DNA from: Candidatus Rokuibacteriota bacterium
Lineage (GTDB): Bacteria > Methylomirabilota > Methylomirabilia > Rokubacteriales > CSP1-6
Assembly: GCA_003220615.1 (NCBI GenBank)
Contig: QHTB01000207.1
Location: 1 to 57,568, forward strand
Length of the DNA: 57,568 bases
Direction: 5' to 3'
Shown here: piece by piece, positions 42,189 through 50,318 of the stretch
Position numbering within the stretch: position 1 is the stretch's first letter
How the letters are laid out: every line of letters starts with the position of its first letter
Made by a program: the position numbers and the translations under genes
Notes under the pieces: generated by a model
What the model saw: the letters and a program-made list of their open reading frames with translations, nothing else
What the model was told of the DNA's origin: nothing
Database searches by the model: none

Positions 42189-43714
42189 TAACCCCATGCT
42201 CCTTTCCGACAACGCTGACGCCGTCGCTCGCGGCGGGTACGGTGGCGGTTGTGAGACCAGTCGAGAAACCCAAGGAAGGACGGCGTCGCGGGTAAACCGA
42301 GCGTCAGCTCAAGATCGTTCATCACCGCCTGGGCGCGGCGGATCACCTGCTTGGTAAGGGCCGCCCAGTCGCGGTCGAACAGGGGCACGCGACGGGCTAT
42401 TTTGACCAACTGCACCGCCTCGTAGAGACGGGCGCGGAGCAGGCGCTCCTGCGGCGCCCTCGGAGCGTACCCGGCCAGGAACTGCTCTTGCACCTGCTCC
42501 AGCCCTTCCTGGTCGTAGGCCGTGAACCACAACTGCAGGTCAGCCAGAAACTTCCCGACGTCGTACGCCGGGTCGGCTAAGCGGCAGCCGTCGAAATCGA
42601 TAAACGTGAACCCGCCAGGGGCGGCCCAGATGTGTTCGGATTTGAAGTCCCCGTGGGTGAAGGTGGGTGGCTCCGGGGAGAGCCGCTCGTGCAGTTCTCC
42701 TGCGCGGGCGAGGAGCCCCTCGATTGCCGGGCCCACTGACGGTAGCAGCGCCGGAATGTGATCGCTGGCCTCTCGCGCAATCTCGCTGACCTCTGCCGCG
42801 AAATCATGGAGCTTGAGCGGACCGGCGACTGCCGGCGGCAGGTGATGCAAGGCGTGGAGAGCCGCCCCGGCGCGCTCCAAGCACTCTGCCACGCCCGCCC
42901 CGGGGCGCTGCAGGCGTTCGGAGAGCGGCGCGCCGACTACGCGCGGATAGAGAACAACCGCGTCCTCGGCCACATACGCGAGCGGCCGCACAGCAGTGAC
43001 GCCCTCTCCGTGCTCTGCGAGCCAGTCGGCCGCGCGCCCCGCCACACGGAAGGCGCGCGCTCCGTCCTCGCCAGTGTAGAGCTTGGCGAGCACCGTCTCT
43101 CCCTTCGCCACGTCCAGGCGGTCGTAGCGCAGTACGTGACGCTGGCCCGGGTGATAGCGGATAGCGGTGACGGCGTACCGGCCGGGCCGGGCCTGATCCG
43201 GTGTTCTATCACTCGCCGTGTAGGCGCCCGCGAGCATGTCGTGCACGTGCCGCGGATCCGATAAGCGCACGAGCTGGGGGAAGCGCGCGTCCAGCGGCGA
43301 GATCTCAAGATGCATGCTCCGCTCAGGCAAATCCGCCGTGAGCTGCCGGAACGGTGCCGCCACGCCCTGGCGAAGCGCCTCGGCCTGGATCCCAGATAGA
43401 TCAGCCGTCCCGTGATGCTGATGTCCGTCTCCATCCAATCTCCAGGTGACTGCGATGGCGCGAGGGCGATATCCATCGGTGCCCTCGACGTGGACGAGCG
43501 CGTCGTAGTATGCCGTCAGCTTGCGGCCAGGTTTGAATCTCGCGCGCCGTAAACGACAGGGCCCCAGTGTGGCCGGAGCGGACAGCAGCCCCGTCAGTTG
43601 ATCCCGCAATGCTTTGCGTGGCGCCCGAGAGAGCAGCAGCCACTGGATGACTTCTAGCTTCGCACGCCCGGAGAGCCCGTCGGCGAGGTTCAAGGCGAGC
43701 ATCCGCGTCGGCAC
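42188..43714 (-). CDS. Aminoglycoside-phosphotransferase-fold protein, paralog A
   Basis: 508 residues if started at GTG 43714, one base after the stop of paralog B and 6 bases after GGAG; ATG 43702 is the alternative. Two lobes-like strands segments occur: LGPCRLRRARFKPGRKLTAYYD (about 55) and YAVTAIRYHPGQRHVLRYD (about 190), as if the nucleotide-binding lobe were duplicated. The C-lobe has FTHGDFKSEHIW with catalytic Asp356 and IDFDGCRLADPAYDVGKF. The metal-binding Asn of HxDxxxxN is His361. Substrate unknown; sugar, cyclitol or nucleoside kinases share the fold. The basic C-terminal tail (RRERRRQRCRKG) is unique to A. Confidence 0.75.
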   Translation of the reverse strand: MPTRMLALNLADGLSGRAKLEVIQWLLLSRAPRKALRDQLTGLLSAPATLGPCRLRRARFKPGRKLTAYYDALVHVEGTDGYRPRAIAVTWRLDGDGHQHHGTADLSGIQAEALRQGVAAPFRQLTADLPERSMHLEISPLDARFPQLVRLSDPRHVHDMLAGAYTASDRTPDQARPGRYAVTAIRYHPGQRHVLRYDRLDVAKGETVLAKLYTGEDGARAFRVAGRAADWLAEHGEGVTAVRPLAYVAEDAVVLYPRVVGAPLSERLQRPGAGVAECLERAGAALHALHHLPPAVAGPLKLHDFAAEVSEIAREASDHIPALLPSVGPAIEGLLARAGELHERLSPEPPTFTHGDFKSEHIWAAPGGFTFIDFDGCRLADPAYDVGKFLADLQLWFTAYDQEGLEQVQEQFLAGYAPRAPQERLLRARLYEAVQLVKIARRVPLFDRDWAALTKQVIRRAQAVMNDLELTLGLPATPSFLGFLDWSHNRHRTRRERRRQRCRKGAWG

Positions 43715-45167
43715 ACTATGCTCCGTTCCTATCGAGAAGCCCATGCGAGAAGCGCGGTGTCGCGGGTAAACCGAGCGTCAGCTCAAGATCGTTCATCACC
43801 GCCTGGGCGCGGCGGATCACCTGCTTGGTAAGGGCCGCCCAGTCGCGGTCGAACAGGGGCACGCGACGGGCTATTTTGACCAACTGCACCGCCTCGTAGA
43901 GACGGGCGCGGAGCAGGCGCTCCTGCGGCGCCCTCGGAGCGTACCCGGCAAGGAAGTGCTCTTGCACCTGCTCCAGCCCTTCCCGGTCGTAGGCGGTGAA
44001 CCACAACTGCAGGTCAGCCAGGAACCTCCCGACGTCGTACGCCGGGTCGGCCAAACGGCAACCGTCGAAATCGATCAGCGTGGACCCGCCAGGGCCGGCC
44101 CAGATGTGTTCGGATTTGAAGTCCCCGTGGGTGAAGGTGGGCGGCTCCTGAGAGAGCCGCTCGTGCAGTTCTCCTGCGCGGGCGAGGAGCCCCTCGATTG
44201 CCGGGCCCACTGACGGTAGCAGCGCCGGAATGTGACCGCTGGCTTCGGCGGCCTTCTGGACCTCCGCCTCGAAGTCATGGAGCTTGAGCGGGCCGGCGAC
44301 TGCCGGCGGCAGGTGATGCAAGGCGTGGAGAGCCACCCCGGCGCGCTCCAAACACTCTGCCACGCCGGCCCCGGGGCGGTGCAGGCGTTCGGAGAGCGGC
44401 GCGCCGACTACGCGCGGATAGAGAACAACCGCGTCCTCGGCCACATACGCGAGCGGCCGCCCAGCAGTGACGCCCTCTCCGTGCTCTGCGAGCCAGTCGG
44501 CCGCGCGCCCCGCCACACGGAAGGCGCGCGCTCCGTCCTCGCCAGTGTAGAGCTTGGCGAAGACCGTGCCCCCTTTCGTCGCGTCCAGGGGGTCATAGCG
44601 CAGTACGTGGCGCCCGCCGGGGTGATAGCGGATAGCGGTGACGGTGTACCGGCCGGGCCGGGCCTGATCCGGTGTTCCATCACTCGCCGCGTAGGCGCCC
44701 GCGAGCATATCGTGCACGTGCCGCGGATCCGATAGGCGCACGAGCTGCGGGAAACGCGCGTCCAGCGGCGAGACCTGAAGATGCATGCTCCACTCAGGCA
44801 AATCCGCCGTGAGCTGCCGGAACGGTGCCGCCACGCCCTGGCGAAGCGCCTCGGCTTGGATCCCAGATAGATCAGCCGTCCCGTGATGCTGATGTCCGTC
44901 TCCATCCAATCTCCAGGTGACTGCGATGGCGCGAGGGCGATATCCATCGGTGCCCCCGACGTGGACGAGCGCGTCATAGTAGGCCGTCAGCTTGTGGCTG
45001 GGTTTCAATTTCGCGCGCCGGAGGCGACACGGCCCCAACATGGCCGGAGCGGACAGCAGCGCCGTCAGTTGATCCCGCAATGCCCTGCGCGGCGGCGCGA
45101 AACGCAGCAACCACTGGATCGCTTCCAGCTTGGCACGCCCCGAGAGCCCGTCGGCGAACTTCAAGGT
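42285..45167 (-). repeat. Tandem 1474-bp gene-sized direct repeat (paralogs A and B)
   Basis: The copy at 42285-43693 and the copy at 43759-45167 align with a constant offset of 1474 bases. Long stretches are identical, for example the first 180 bases of each copy. Differences are scattered substitutions and few indels (SEIAREA in A, QKAAEA in B). The nucleotide identity is far higher than either copy shows to the third paralog at 45181-46635, indicating a recent duplication or gene conversion. Both copies remain open. Confidence 0.9.
43716..45164 (-). CDS. Aminoglycoside-phosphotransferase-fold protein, paralog B
   Basis: 482 residues with a TTG start (KFADGLSGRAKLEAIQW follows). Nearly identical to paralog A over its whole length apart from the ends; its C-terminus is RFSHGLLDRNGA. 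The same active-site text is present: THGDFKSEHIW with Asp348 and His353 in place of Asn, then IDFDGCRLADPAYDVGRF. The N-terminal 150 residues are an extra domain not found in ordinary APH proteins. The TTG lies 16 bases after the stop of paralog C, and its stop overlaps the possible starts of A, so A-B-C are one translational string. Retention of an open frame after duplication suggests selection for dosage or diversification. Confidence 0.75.
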   Translation of the reverse strand: MKFADGLSGRAKLEAIQWLLRFAPPRRALRDQLTALLSAPAMLGPCRLRRAKLKPSHKLTAYYDALVHVGGTDGYRPRAIAVTWRLDGDGHQHHGTADLSGIQAEALRQGVAAPFRQLTADLPEWSMHLQVSPLDARFPQLVRLSDPRHVHDMLAGAYAASDGTPDQARPGRYTVTAIRYHPGGRHVLRYDPLDATKGGTVFAKLYTGEDGARAFRVAGRAADWLAEHGEGVTAGRPLAYVAEDAVVLYPRVVGAPLSERLHRPGAGVAECLERAGVALHALHHLPPAVAGPLKLHDFEAEVQKAAEASGHIPALLPSVGPAIEGLLARAGELHERLSQEPPTFTHGDFKSEHIWAGPGGSTLIDFDGCRLADPAYDVGRFLADLQLWFTAYDREGLEQVQEHFLAGYAPRAPQERLLRARLYEAVQLVKIARRVPLFDRDWAALTKQVIRRAQAVMNDLELTLGLPATPRFSHGLLDRNGA

Positions 45168-45180
45168 CGATCGCTTCTCC

Positions 45181-46635
45181 TCACCCAGAAATGGCGGCGG
45201 GCTGTTTTCGATTTACCAGTGACCGAGTCAGATCGAGGACACTCTGGAGATTGTTCATCACGGCCTGAGCGCGGCCAATGAGCCGCTCGATTCGGTACGC
45301 CGCGTGGTGCTCGAACAGGCGTGCGCGAAGAACGGTCATTTGGACCAACTGGACCGCCTCGTAGAGACGGGCACGGAGCAGGCGCTCCGTCGGTGCGCCG
45401 GGAGCGTACCCGGCAAGGAACCGTTCCTGCGCCTGCTCCAGCCCCTGTTGGTTGTAGACGAAGAACCACGACTGCAGATCGGCCAGGAACTTCCCGATGT
45501 CGTAGGCCGGATCGGCTAAGGCGCAGCGGTCGAAGTCGATGAGCGTCAGCCGCCCAGGAGCGACCAACAAGTGTTCGCATTTGAAGTCCCGGTGCGTGAA
45601 GGTCGGTGGCTCCTGGGGTAGCCTCTCGCGCACTGCTTGCGCGCGGTCGAGGAGCGCCCCGATCGCGGCGCCGATCGTGGGCAGAAGCGCGGGGACGTGA
45701 GCACTGTCCCGCGCGACCTCCCGAATCTCCGCGGCAAAGTCGTGGACGGGCAGTGGGCCGGCCACCGCCTGGGGCAGGCTGTGCAAGGCGTGGAGAGCCG
45801 CCCCGGCGCGCTCCAAGCACCGTGCCACGCCCGGGCCGGGCCGCCGCAGGTAGTCGCACAGCGGGGCGCCGACCACACGCGGGTAGAGGACAACCGCGTC
45901 CTCGGCCACATACGCGAGCGGCCGCACAGACGTCATGCCCTCTCGGTGATCGCCCAGCCATTCGGCAACTTGTGTTGCCACGCGGTGGACTCGCTCGCCC
46001 TTTTCGCTAGGGTAGAGCTTGGCGAATACAGTCCCGCGCTCTGGCGTTTCCAGGGGATCGTAGCGAAGCACGTGGCGCTTGGCAGGGCGGTAGCGAACCA
46101 GCGTGACGGCGTAGTGGCTGGCCGGAAGTTGATCTCGGGCGACCTCACTTGCCGCGCAGGCGCCTGCGATCGCGTCGCGCGCGTAGCACGGATCGGACCA
46201 GCGCACGAGCTGAGGGAAGCGCGCGTCGAGCGGCGCGACCTGGAGATGCATGCTCCACTCGGGCAAATCCGCCGTCAGTTGCCGGAATGGTGCCGCCACG
46301 CCGTGTCGGACCGCCTCCGCCTGGATCTCGACGAGATCAGCCGACCCGTGATGCCGATTGTCGTCTCCATCCGGTCTCAAGGTCACTGCGACAGGGCGGG
46401 CACCATATCCCTTGGTGCCCTCGATGGAGACGAGAGCGTCGTAGTAGGCGGTGAGCGTGCAGCCGGGCCCGAGCCTCGCGTACCGCAATTGGCAGGGCCC
46501 CAGCATGGCCGGGGCGGCCAGCAGTGAACTCAGCTTGCGCCGCAACGCCCTGCGCGGCGCCCCGCTGCGCAGCATCCACTGGATGCCTTCCAGCTTGGCG
46601 CGCCCCGACAGCGCGTCGGCGAGATTCAAGGTCAA
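45181..46635 (-). CDS. Aminoglycoside-phosphotransferase-fold protein, paralog C
   Basis: 484 residues, TTG start with AAGGAGG just upstream (a second TTG six bases on is also possible). Same architecture as A and B but clearly more diverged: CQLRYARLGPGCTLTAYYDALV, YAVTLVRYRPAKRHVLRYD, VAEDAVVLYPRVVGAPLCDYL. Active-site segment FTHRDFKCEHLLV has Asp350 with Arg in place of Gly, and His355 in place of the metal-binding Asn; IDFDRCALADPAYDIGKFLADLQ follows. C-terminus RSLVNRKQPAAISG. Nine bases separate it from the fourth kinase-fold gene. Probably the older copy from which A/B arose. Confidence 0.75.
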   Translation of the reverse strand: MTLNLADALSGRAKLEGIQWMLRSGAPRRALRRKLSSLLAAPAMLGPCQLRYARLGPGCTLTAYYDALVSIEGTKGYGARPVAVTLRPDGDDNRHHGSADLVEIQAEAVRHGVAAPFRQLTADLPEWSMHLQVAPLDARFPQLVRWSDPCYARDAIAGACAASEVARDQLPASHYAVTLVRYRPAKRHVLRYDPLETPERGTVFAKLYPSEKGERVHRVATQVAEWLGDHREGMTSVRPLAYVAEDAVVLYPRVVGAPLCDYLRRPGPGVARCLERAGAALHALHSLPQAVAGPLPVHDFAAEIREVARDSAHVPALLPTIGAAIGALLDRAQAVRERLPQEPPTFTHRDFKCEHLLVAPGRLTLIDFDRCALADPAYDIGKFLADLQSWFFVYNQQGLEQAQERFLAGYAPGAPTERLLRARLYEAVQLVQMTVLRARLFEHHAAYRIERLIGRAQAVMNNLQSVLDLTRSLVNRKQPAAISG

Positions 46636-46644
46636 CGTCCTCCT

Positions 46645-47715
46645 TCAATGTGCCTCTTGGTTCAGGATACGAAGGCCTTCGTCCAGCATCGTCTCGGCCC
46701 TCTTGCGCCATCCGGAAGTCTGCTTATCAAGATCACGTTTCGCACGCTCGAGGCAGATCGCTGCTTTCTGAAACGCCACGCGGGTCGTAACAGGCGAGCG
46801 GCCGGTGGTGACATATGTCTTCAGAAATACGTCGGCGACCCCATCGAGGGCGTGGAGGGAACCGAAGTGTTCCAACCCCATCCGCTTGAAACCAATGAGC
46901 ATCCTTGCCACGTCGTAGCTGGGGTCTGCCACATTATGAGTGTCCCAATCGATCGTCACGGTGCGGCCCTCAGCCAAGAGGACCTGACCACTCGTATACA
47001 TGCCATGGCCAGCACACATGTCGATGCGGTCGAGCCTCGGTGCGATGGCGTTCAATTCGTCGAAAAGCCGGCTCGCTTTGTCGGCAAATGGCCAGCCAAG
47101 ATCGGCAAGGCACCGCCGGTGTCCTTCCAAGGAAATCAGATGATCGTTCAGGCGAAAGACCCGCCCGGAACGGGGTGCGATCGCGTGAAATCGGGCCAGC
47201 CACCGCGCGCACCGCTCAGCGGCTCGGACGCGATCGGATTCATTCGGATTCAGAATTAACGCTGTCGCTCGAGTGCCAGGAACTTTTTCGTAAACCAGGA
47301 GGCGCAATGGCGCGAGAAACGCTACTGGTCGAGGAATCGCGAACTCGTCTTCCGAGCCAAATCCGGCTCGCCTGATTTCCTCCATCGCGCGATAGACATC
47401 TGACCGGTCCTCGGCGTAGACCTTGCCGATCAGCGAATAGCAGCCTCTCGTAGTCCCCAACCTGATTTCAAACGTGCAGCACCCCTTCCCGGGCTCGTGC
47501 TTGAGAACTTGCAGTCGAACGTTTCGAATTGTTCCCCACTCCGAAGGCAAGACCTCAGGAAGGTATTCCCCCAGCATGACGGCGTCGAAGGCTTTCTCGA
47601 GGGTCGGGATGCCTGGGTCGCTCACCAAGCAGGACGTTGAAGAGTCGACTTCGATCGCGGCCAAGTGCTGACCAACGTCTCCGACGGTTGGCCTCGGCTC
47701 AGGCTGGACGTGCAT
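46645..47715 (-). CDS. APH-fold protein D, catalytic Asp missing (probable pseudokinase)
   Basis: 356 residues from ATG 47715 (AAGGAACGT upstream), overlapping the glycosyltransferase stop by 17 bases. N-lobe: NVRLQVLKHEPGKGCCTFEIRL and YSLIGKVYAE; hinge: LLVYEKVPGTRA. At the catalytic loop the text is CAGHGMYTSGQVLL: His237 and Gly238 are normal but Met239 replaces the catalytic Asp and Gln244 the Asn, while the metal Asp256 (TIDWDTHNVADPSYDVARML) is kept. Phosphotransfer by the usual mechanism should fail, so it may be a scaffold or regulator of paralogs A-C, or use another chemistry. Base composition is visibly less GC-rich than the flanks. Confidence 0.75.
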   Translation of the reverse strand: MHVQPEPRPTVGDVGQHLAAIEVDSSTSCLVSDPGIPTLEKAFDAVMLGEYLPEVLPSEWGTIRNVRLQVLKHEPGKGCCTFEIRLGTTRGCYSLIGKVYAEDRSDVYRAMEEIRRAGFGSEDEFAIPRPVAFLAPLRLLVYEKVPGTRATALILNPNESDRVRAAERCARWLARFHAIAPRSGRVFRLNDHLISLEGHRRCLADLGWPFADKASRLFDELNAIAPRLDRIDMCAGHGMYTSGQVLLAEGRTVTIDWDTHNVADPSYDVARMLIGFKRMGLEHFGSLHALDGVADVFLKTYVTTGRSPVTTRVAFQKAAICLERAKRDLDKQTSGWRKRAETMLDEGLRILNQEAH

Positions 47716-48970
47716 ACGTTCCTTTACGCACAGCGTCCACGACGTCACGCGCGACCTGCACGAGGCGGTCGACGGCCTCCATGAGGCGGTCGGCGGCGTG
47801 TCGTGCTCCGTCCATCGGAACCGCGTCGCCCCCTGCCGGGTAATCGTTCCTCTCCAGGTCCGCGATCAAGCGCTCCGCGAGCGTTTCGGGAGAAAGGTCG
47901 TTCGGATCGAGCATGTCGACGAGATGCCTCGCGGCAAAGAGCTCGGCTCGCATCCTTTGTTCCGCACTGGGTCCGCTGCGCGGGACGACCAGCGCCTTCT
48001 TCTTCAGAAAGAGCACCTCCGACAACGTGTTGTACCCCGCCATGCACACCACGAGGTCGGCGGCAGCGATCTGGCTGAGACTGTCATCGACGTGGGAGAC
48101 GAGCCGCACAGGAAGCCCTCGCGCCTCGGCCTCCAGCTCTCGTCGGATCTCGGGCGGCGCGTTCACTCCGACGGCCATCAGCGTTTCGAAGACAGCGCGG
48201 GGACCGAGCAGGCGAACGGCTCGGAGGTACGTCCGCATGAGCGAGTCCCCGTCGCCGCCTCCTCCCGCTGAGACGAAGACGTATCGGCGTTTCCGAGACT
48301 TGACACTCGTGCGGACCTCTTCCGCCCGTCTGACGGGGCCTTGTTTGACCACGTAGCCGCAGTAGTGGGTGCCATGCGGGAGCGCAGGGAGACGATACGT
48401 GCCGCCGGTATCGAAGATCTCTTTGCTGCCATAGATCAGGAGGCGACCGTAGTAACGGTCGAGGGCTTCGTAGGCGCCCTCACTCTCCCAGACCCGCTTG
48501 ATGACGTCTTCGGCATCCAGGATGTCCCGGATGCCGAGCACCACCAAGCACTCAGGAACCGCTCGCTTGAGCGCCTCGAGCGCCGGGATCAATTCGCGCT
48601 GGGCACCCCCCGGCATGTGATCCACCAGGAGAACGTCGGGTCGGAAATTCAGGAGCCCGCTGCGCAACAGATCGGCGCGGAATCGAATGAGCTCTCGGTC
48701 GTCGACCCGGAGTCGCGTCGCTTCCCAGCAACCCGCGCTGACCTTGCGGATCGACGGAAGCTTGACGACGTCCATCCCGTTGGGAAGCTCGAAGAATGGA
48801 GCCACCGGCGAATCGGCGAAGAGGAGAACATTGCTGTCCGTGTCGGCTCCGAGAAACGCTCCGCCGATGAGGGTGGTCCGTCGCAAATGGCCCAACCCCA
48901 GGCTGTCCTGAGAGTAGATGGCCAGGCGCCGACGCGGGACCTTCGGCGAGCCTGCGCGAATCTCAGTCAT
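47699..48970 (-). CDS. Glycosyltransferase, GT28/MurG-like fold (COG4671 type)
   Basis: 423 residues. The N-domain starts RLAIYSQDSLGLGHLRRTTLIG, the glycine-rich donor/acceptor loop of the COG4671 predicted glycosyltransferases; RPDVLLVDHMPGGAQREL follows. The C-domain has YVFVSAGGGGDGDSL and the sugar-nucleotide site VSHVDDSLSQIAAADLVVCMAGYNTLSEVLFLKKKALVVPR. No signal; cytoplasmic or membrane-associated GT-B enzyme. It starts inside the end of ino1 (8-base overlap) and ends inside gene D, so it is tightly coupled to both. Transfer of a sugar to inositol phosphate (MshA-like chemistry) is a possible but untested role. Confidence 0.8.
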   Translation of the reverse strand: MTEIRAGSPKVPRRRLAIYSQDSLGLGHLRRTTLIGGAFLGADTDSNVLLFADSPVAPFFELPNGMDVVKLPSIRKVSAGCWEATRLRVDDRELIRFRADLLRSGLLNFRPDVLLVDHMPGGAQRELIPALEALKRAVPECLVVLGIRDILDAEDVIKRVWESEGAYEALDRYYGRLLIYGSKEIFDTGGTYRLPALPHGTHYCGYVVKQGPVRRAEEVRTSVKSRKRRYVFVSAGGGGDGDSLMRTYLRAVRLLGPRAVFETLMAVGVNAPPEIRRELEAEARGLPVRLVSHVDDSLSQIAAADLVVCMAGYNTLSEVLFLKKKALVVPRSGPSAEQRMRAELFAARHLVDMLDPNDLSPETLAERLIADLERNDYPAGGDAVPMDGARHAADRLMEAVDRLVQVARDVVDAVRKGTYARPA

Positions 48971-50276
48971 AGTACTCAGCGCCGAGGTGGGTGATCAGGT
49001 CTTCGCCCATCATCCAGCGCAGCGTGTTCTTCAGCTTCATCGACTGGATGAACAGATCGTGCTCGGGATAGAGCTGCGGCGCGCACATGGGTGACTTGAA
49101 GTAGAAACTCAGCCACTCCTGGATCCCGCGCAGCCCGGCCCGCTGGGCCAGATCCATGAACAGGACGAGGTCGAGGACGATCGGTGCCGCCAGGATCGAG
49201 TCGCGGCAGAGGAAATTCACCTTGATCTGCATGGGATAGCCGAGCCAGCCGAAGATATCGATGTTGTCCCAGCCCTCTTTGTTGTCACCGCGCGGCGGGT
49301 AATAGTGGATGCGCACCTTGTGGCAAATCTTGTCGTAGAGCTGCGGGTAGAGCTGTGGCTGGAGAATGTACTCCAGCACGCCGAGCTTGGACTCCTCCTT
49401 GGTTTTGAACGAACCCGGATCGTCGAGCACCTCGCCGTCCCGGTTGCCGAGGATGTTGGTCGAAAACCACCCCCGCAGCCCCAACATCCGCGCCTTGAAG
49501 CCCGGGGCCAGGATCGTCTTCAGGAGCGTCTGGCCCGTCTTGAAGTCTTTGCCGCAGAGAGGCACGTTGTGTTCGCGGGCGAGCTCCTGCAGGGCCGGGA
49601 TATCTGCGGTGAGATTGGGCGCGCCGTTGGCGAACGGCACCCCACTGGTGATCGCGGCCCAGGCGTAGAGCATCGAGGGCGCGATGGAGGGATGGTTCGT
49701 CTTCATGGCGTTCTCGAACCGCGCCGGGTCGGCGTGCACCTCGCTGGGGGACAGAAACACTTCGGTCGATCCGCACCAGACCATCACCAGCCGCTGCACG
49801 CCGGTCTCTTTCTTGAAGTGCTGAATGTCGTCCTTGATCTGCTGAGCCAGGTCGAACTTCGTCTTGGCGTGCTTCACGTGCGTCCCGTTGAGGCGCTTGA
49901 CGTATGCCTGATCGAACGCCGCCGTCATCGGCCGGATGCTGCCGAGCAAGCCCTTGACCTCTTCGAGATGCAGCGGCTCGAGCACGCCGGCCTTGACGGC
50001 GGCCTCGTACGCCGTGTCGGGAAAGATGTCCCAGCCGCCGAAAACGAGGTTGTCGAGCGTCTCGAGTGGCACGAACTCCCGGATCAGCGGGGAACGGTGC
50101 TGCGTGCGTTTGCCGAGCCGAATCGTGCCGAGCTGGGTCATCGAGCCGATCGGCGCCGCTGCACCCTTGCGGACGAGTTCCACGCCGGCCATGAACGTCG
50201 TGCTGACGGCCCCCATGCCGGGCGTGAGGACGCCCAGCTCGCCCTTCGGTGGTGCAATGCTCGTGGGTCGGCGCAT
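48963..50276 (-). CDS. ino1: Myo-inositol-1-phosphate synthase
   Basis: 437 residues from ATG 50276 (GGAGGATTCGAG upstream). Converts glucose 6-phosphate to inositol 1-phosphate with bound NAD. Family landmarks: GVLTPGMGAVSTTFMAGVEL (NAD loop), FGGWDIFPDTAYEAA, TNHPSIAPSMLYAWAAITSG, VPLCGKDFKTGQTLLKTILAP with the catalytic Lys region and GWFSTNILGNRDGEVLDDPGSFKTKEESK. Bacterial examples feed mycothiol, inositol lipids or cyclitol compounds. Here the gene heads the biosynthetic half of the operon, 42 bases after the efflux permease. A fragment of a second copy lies at 55574-55668. Confidence 0.92.
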   Translation of the reverse strand: MRRPTSIAPPKGELGVLTPGMGAVSTTFMAGVELVRKGAAAPIGSMTQLGTIRLGKRTQHRSPLIREFVPLETLDNLVFGGWDIFPDTAYEAAVKAGVLEPLHLEEVKGLLGSIRPMTAAFDQAYVKRLNGTHVKHAKTKFDLAQQIKDDIQHFKKETGVQRLVMVWCGSTEVFLSPSEVHADPARFENAMKTNHPSIAPSMLYAWAAITSGVPFANGAPNLTADIPALQELAREHNVPLCGKDFKTGQTLLKTILAPGFKARMLGLRGWFSTNILGNRDGEVLDDPGSFKTKEESKLGVLEYILQPQLYPQLYDKICHKVRIHYYPPRGDNKEGWDNIDIFGWLGYPMQIKVNFLCRDSILAAPIVLDLVLFMDLAQRAGLRGIQEWLSFYFKSPMCAPQLYPEHDLFIQSMKLKNTLRWMMGEDLITHLGAEYYD

Positions 50277-50318
50277 CTCGAATCCTCCATTGGCCCGTGA
50301 AGGCACGGGCTCAAGTCT

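Noticed and set aside
42188-46635. Aminoglycoside resistance genes
   Set aside because: The fold is shared, but length, the extra N-terminal domain, the Asn-to-His change and the biosynthetic context do not match resistance phosphotransferases.
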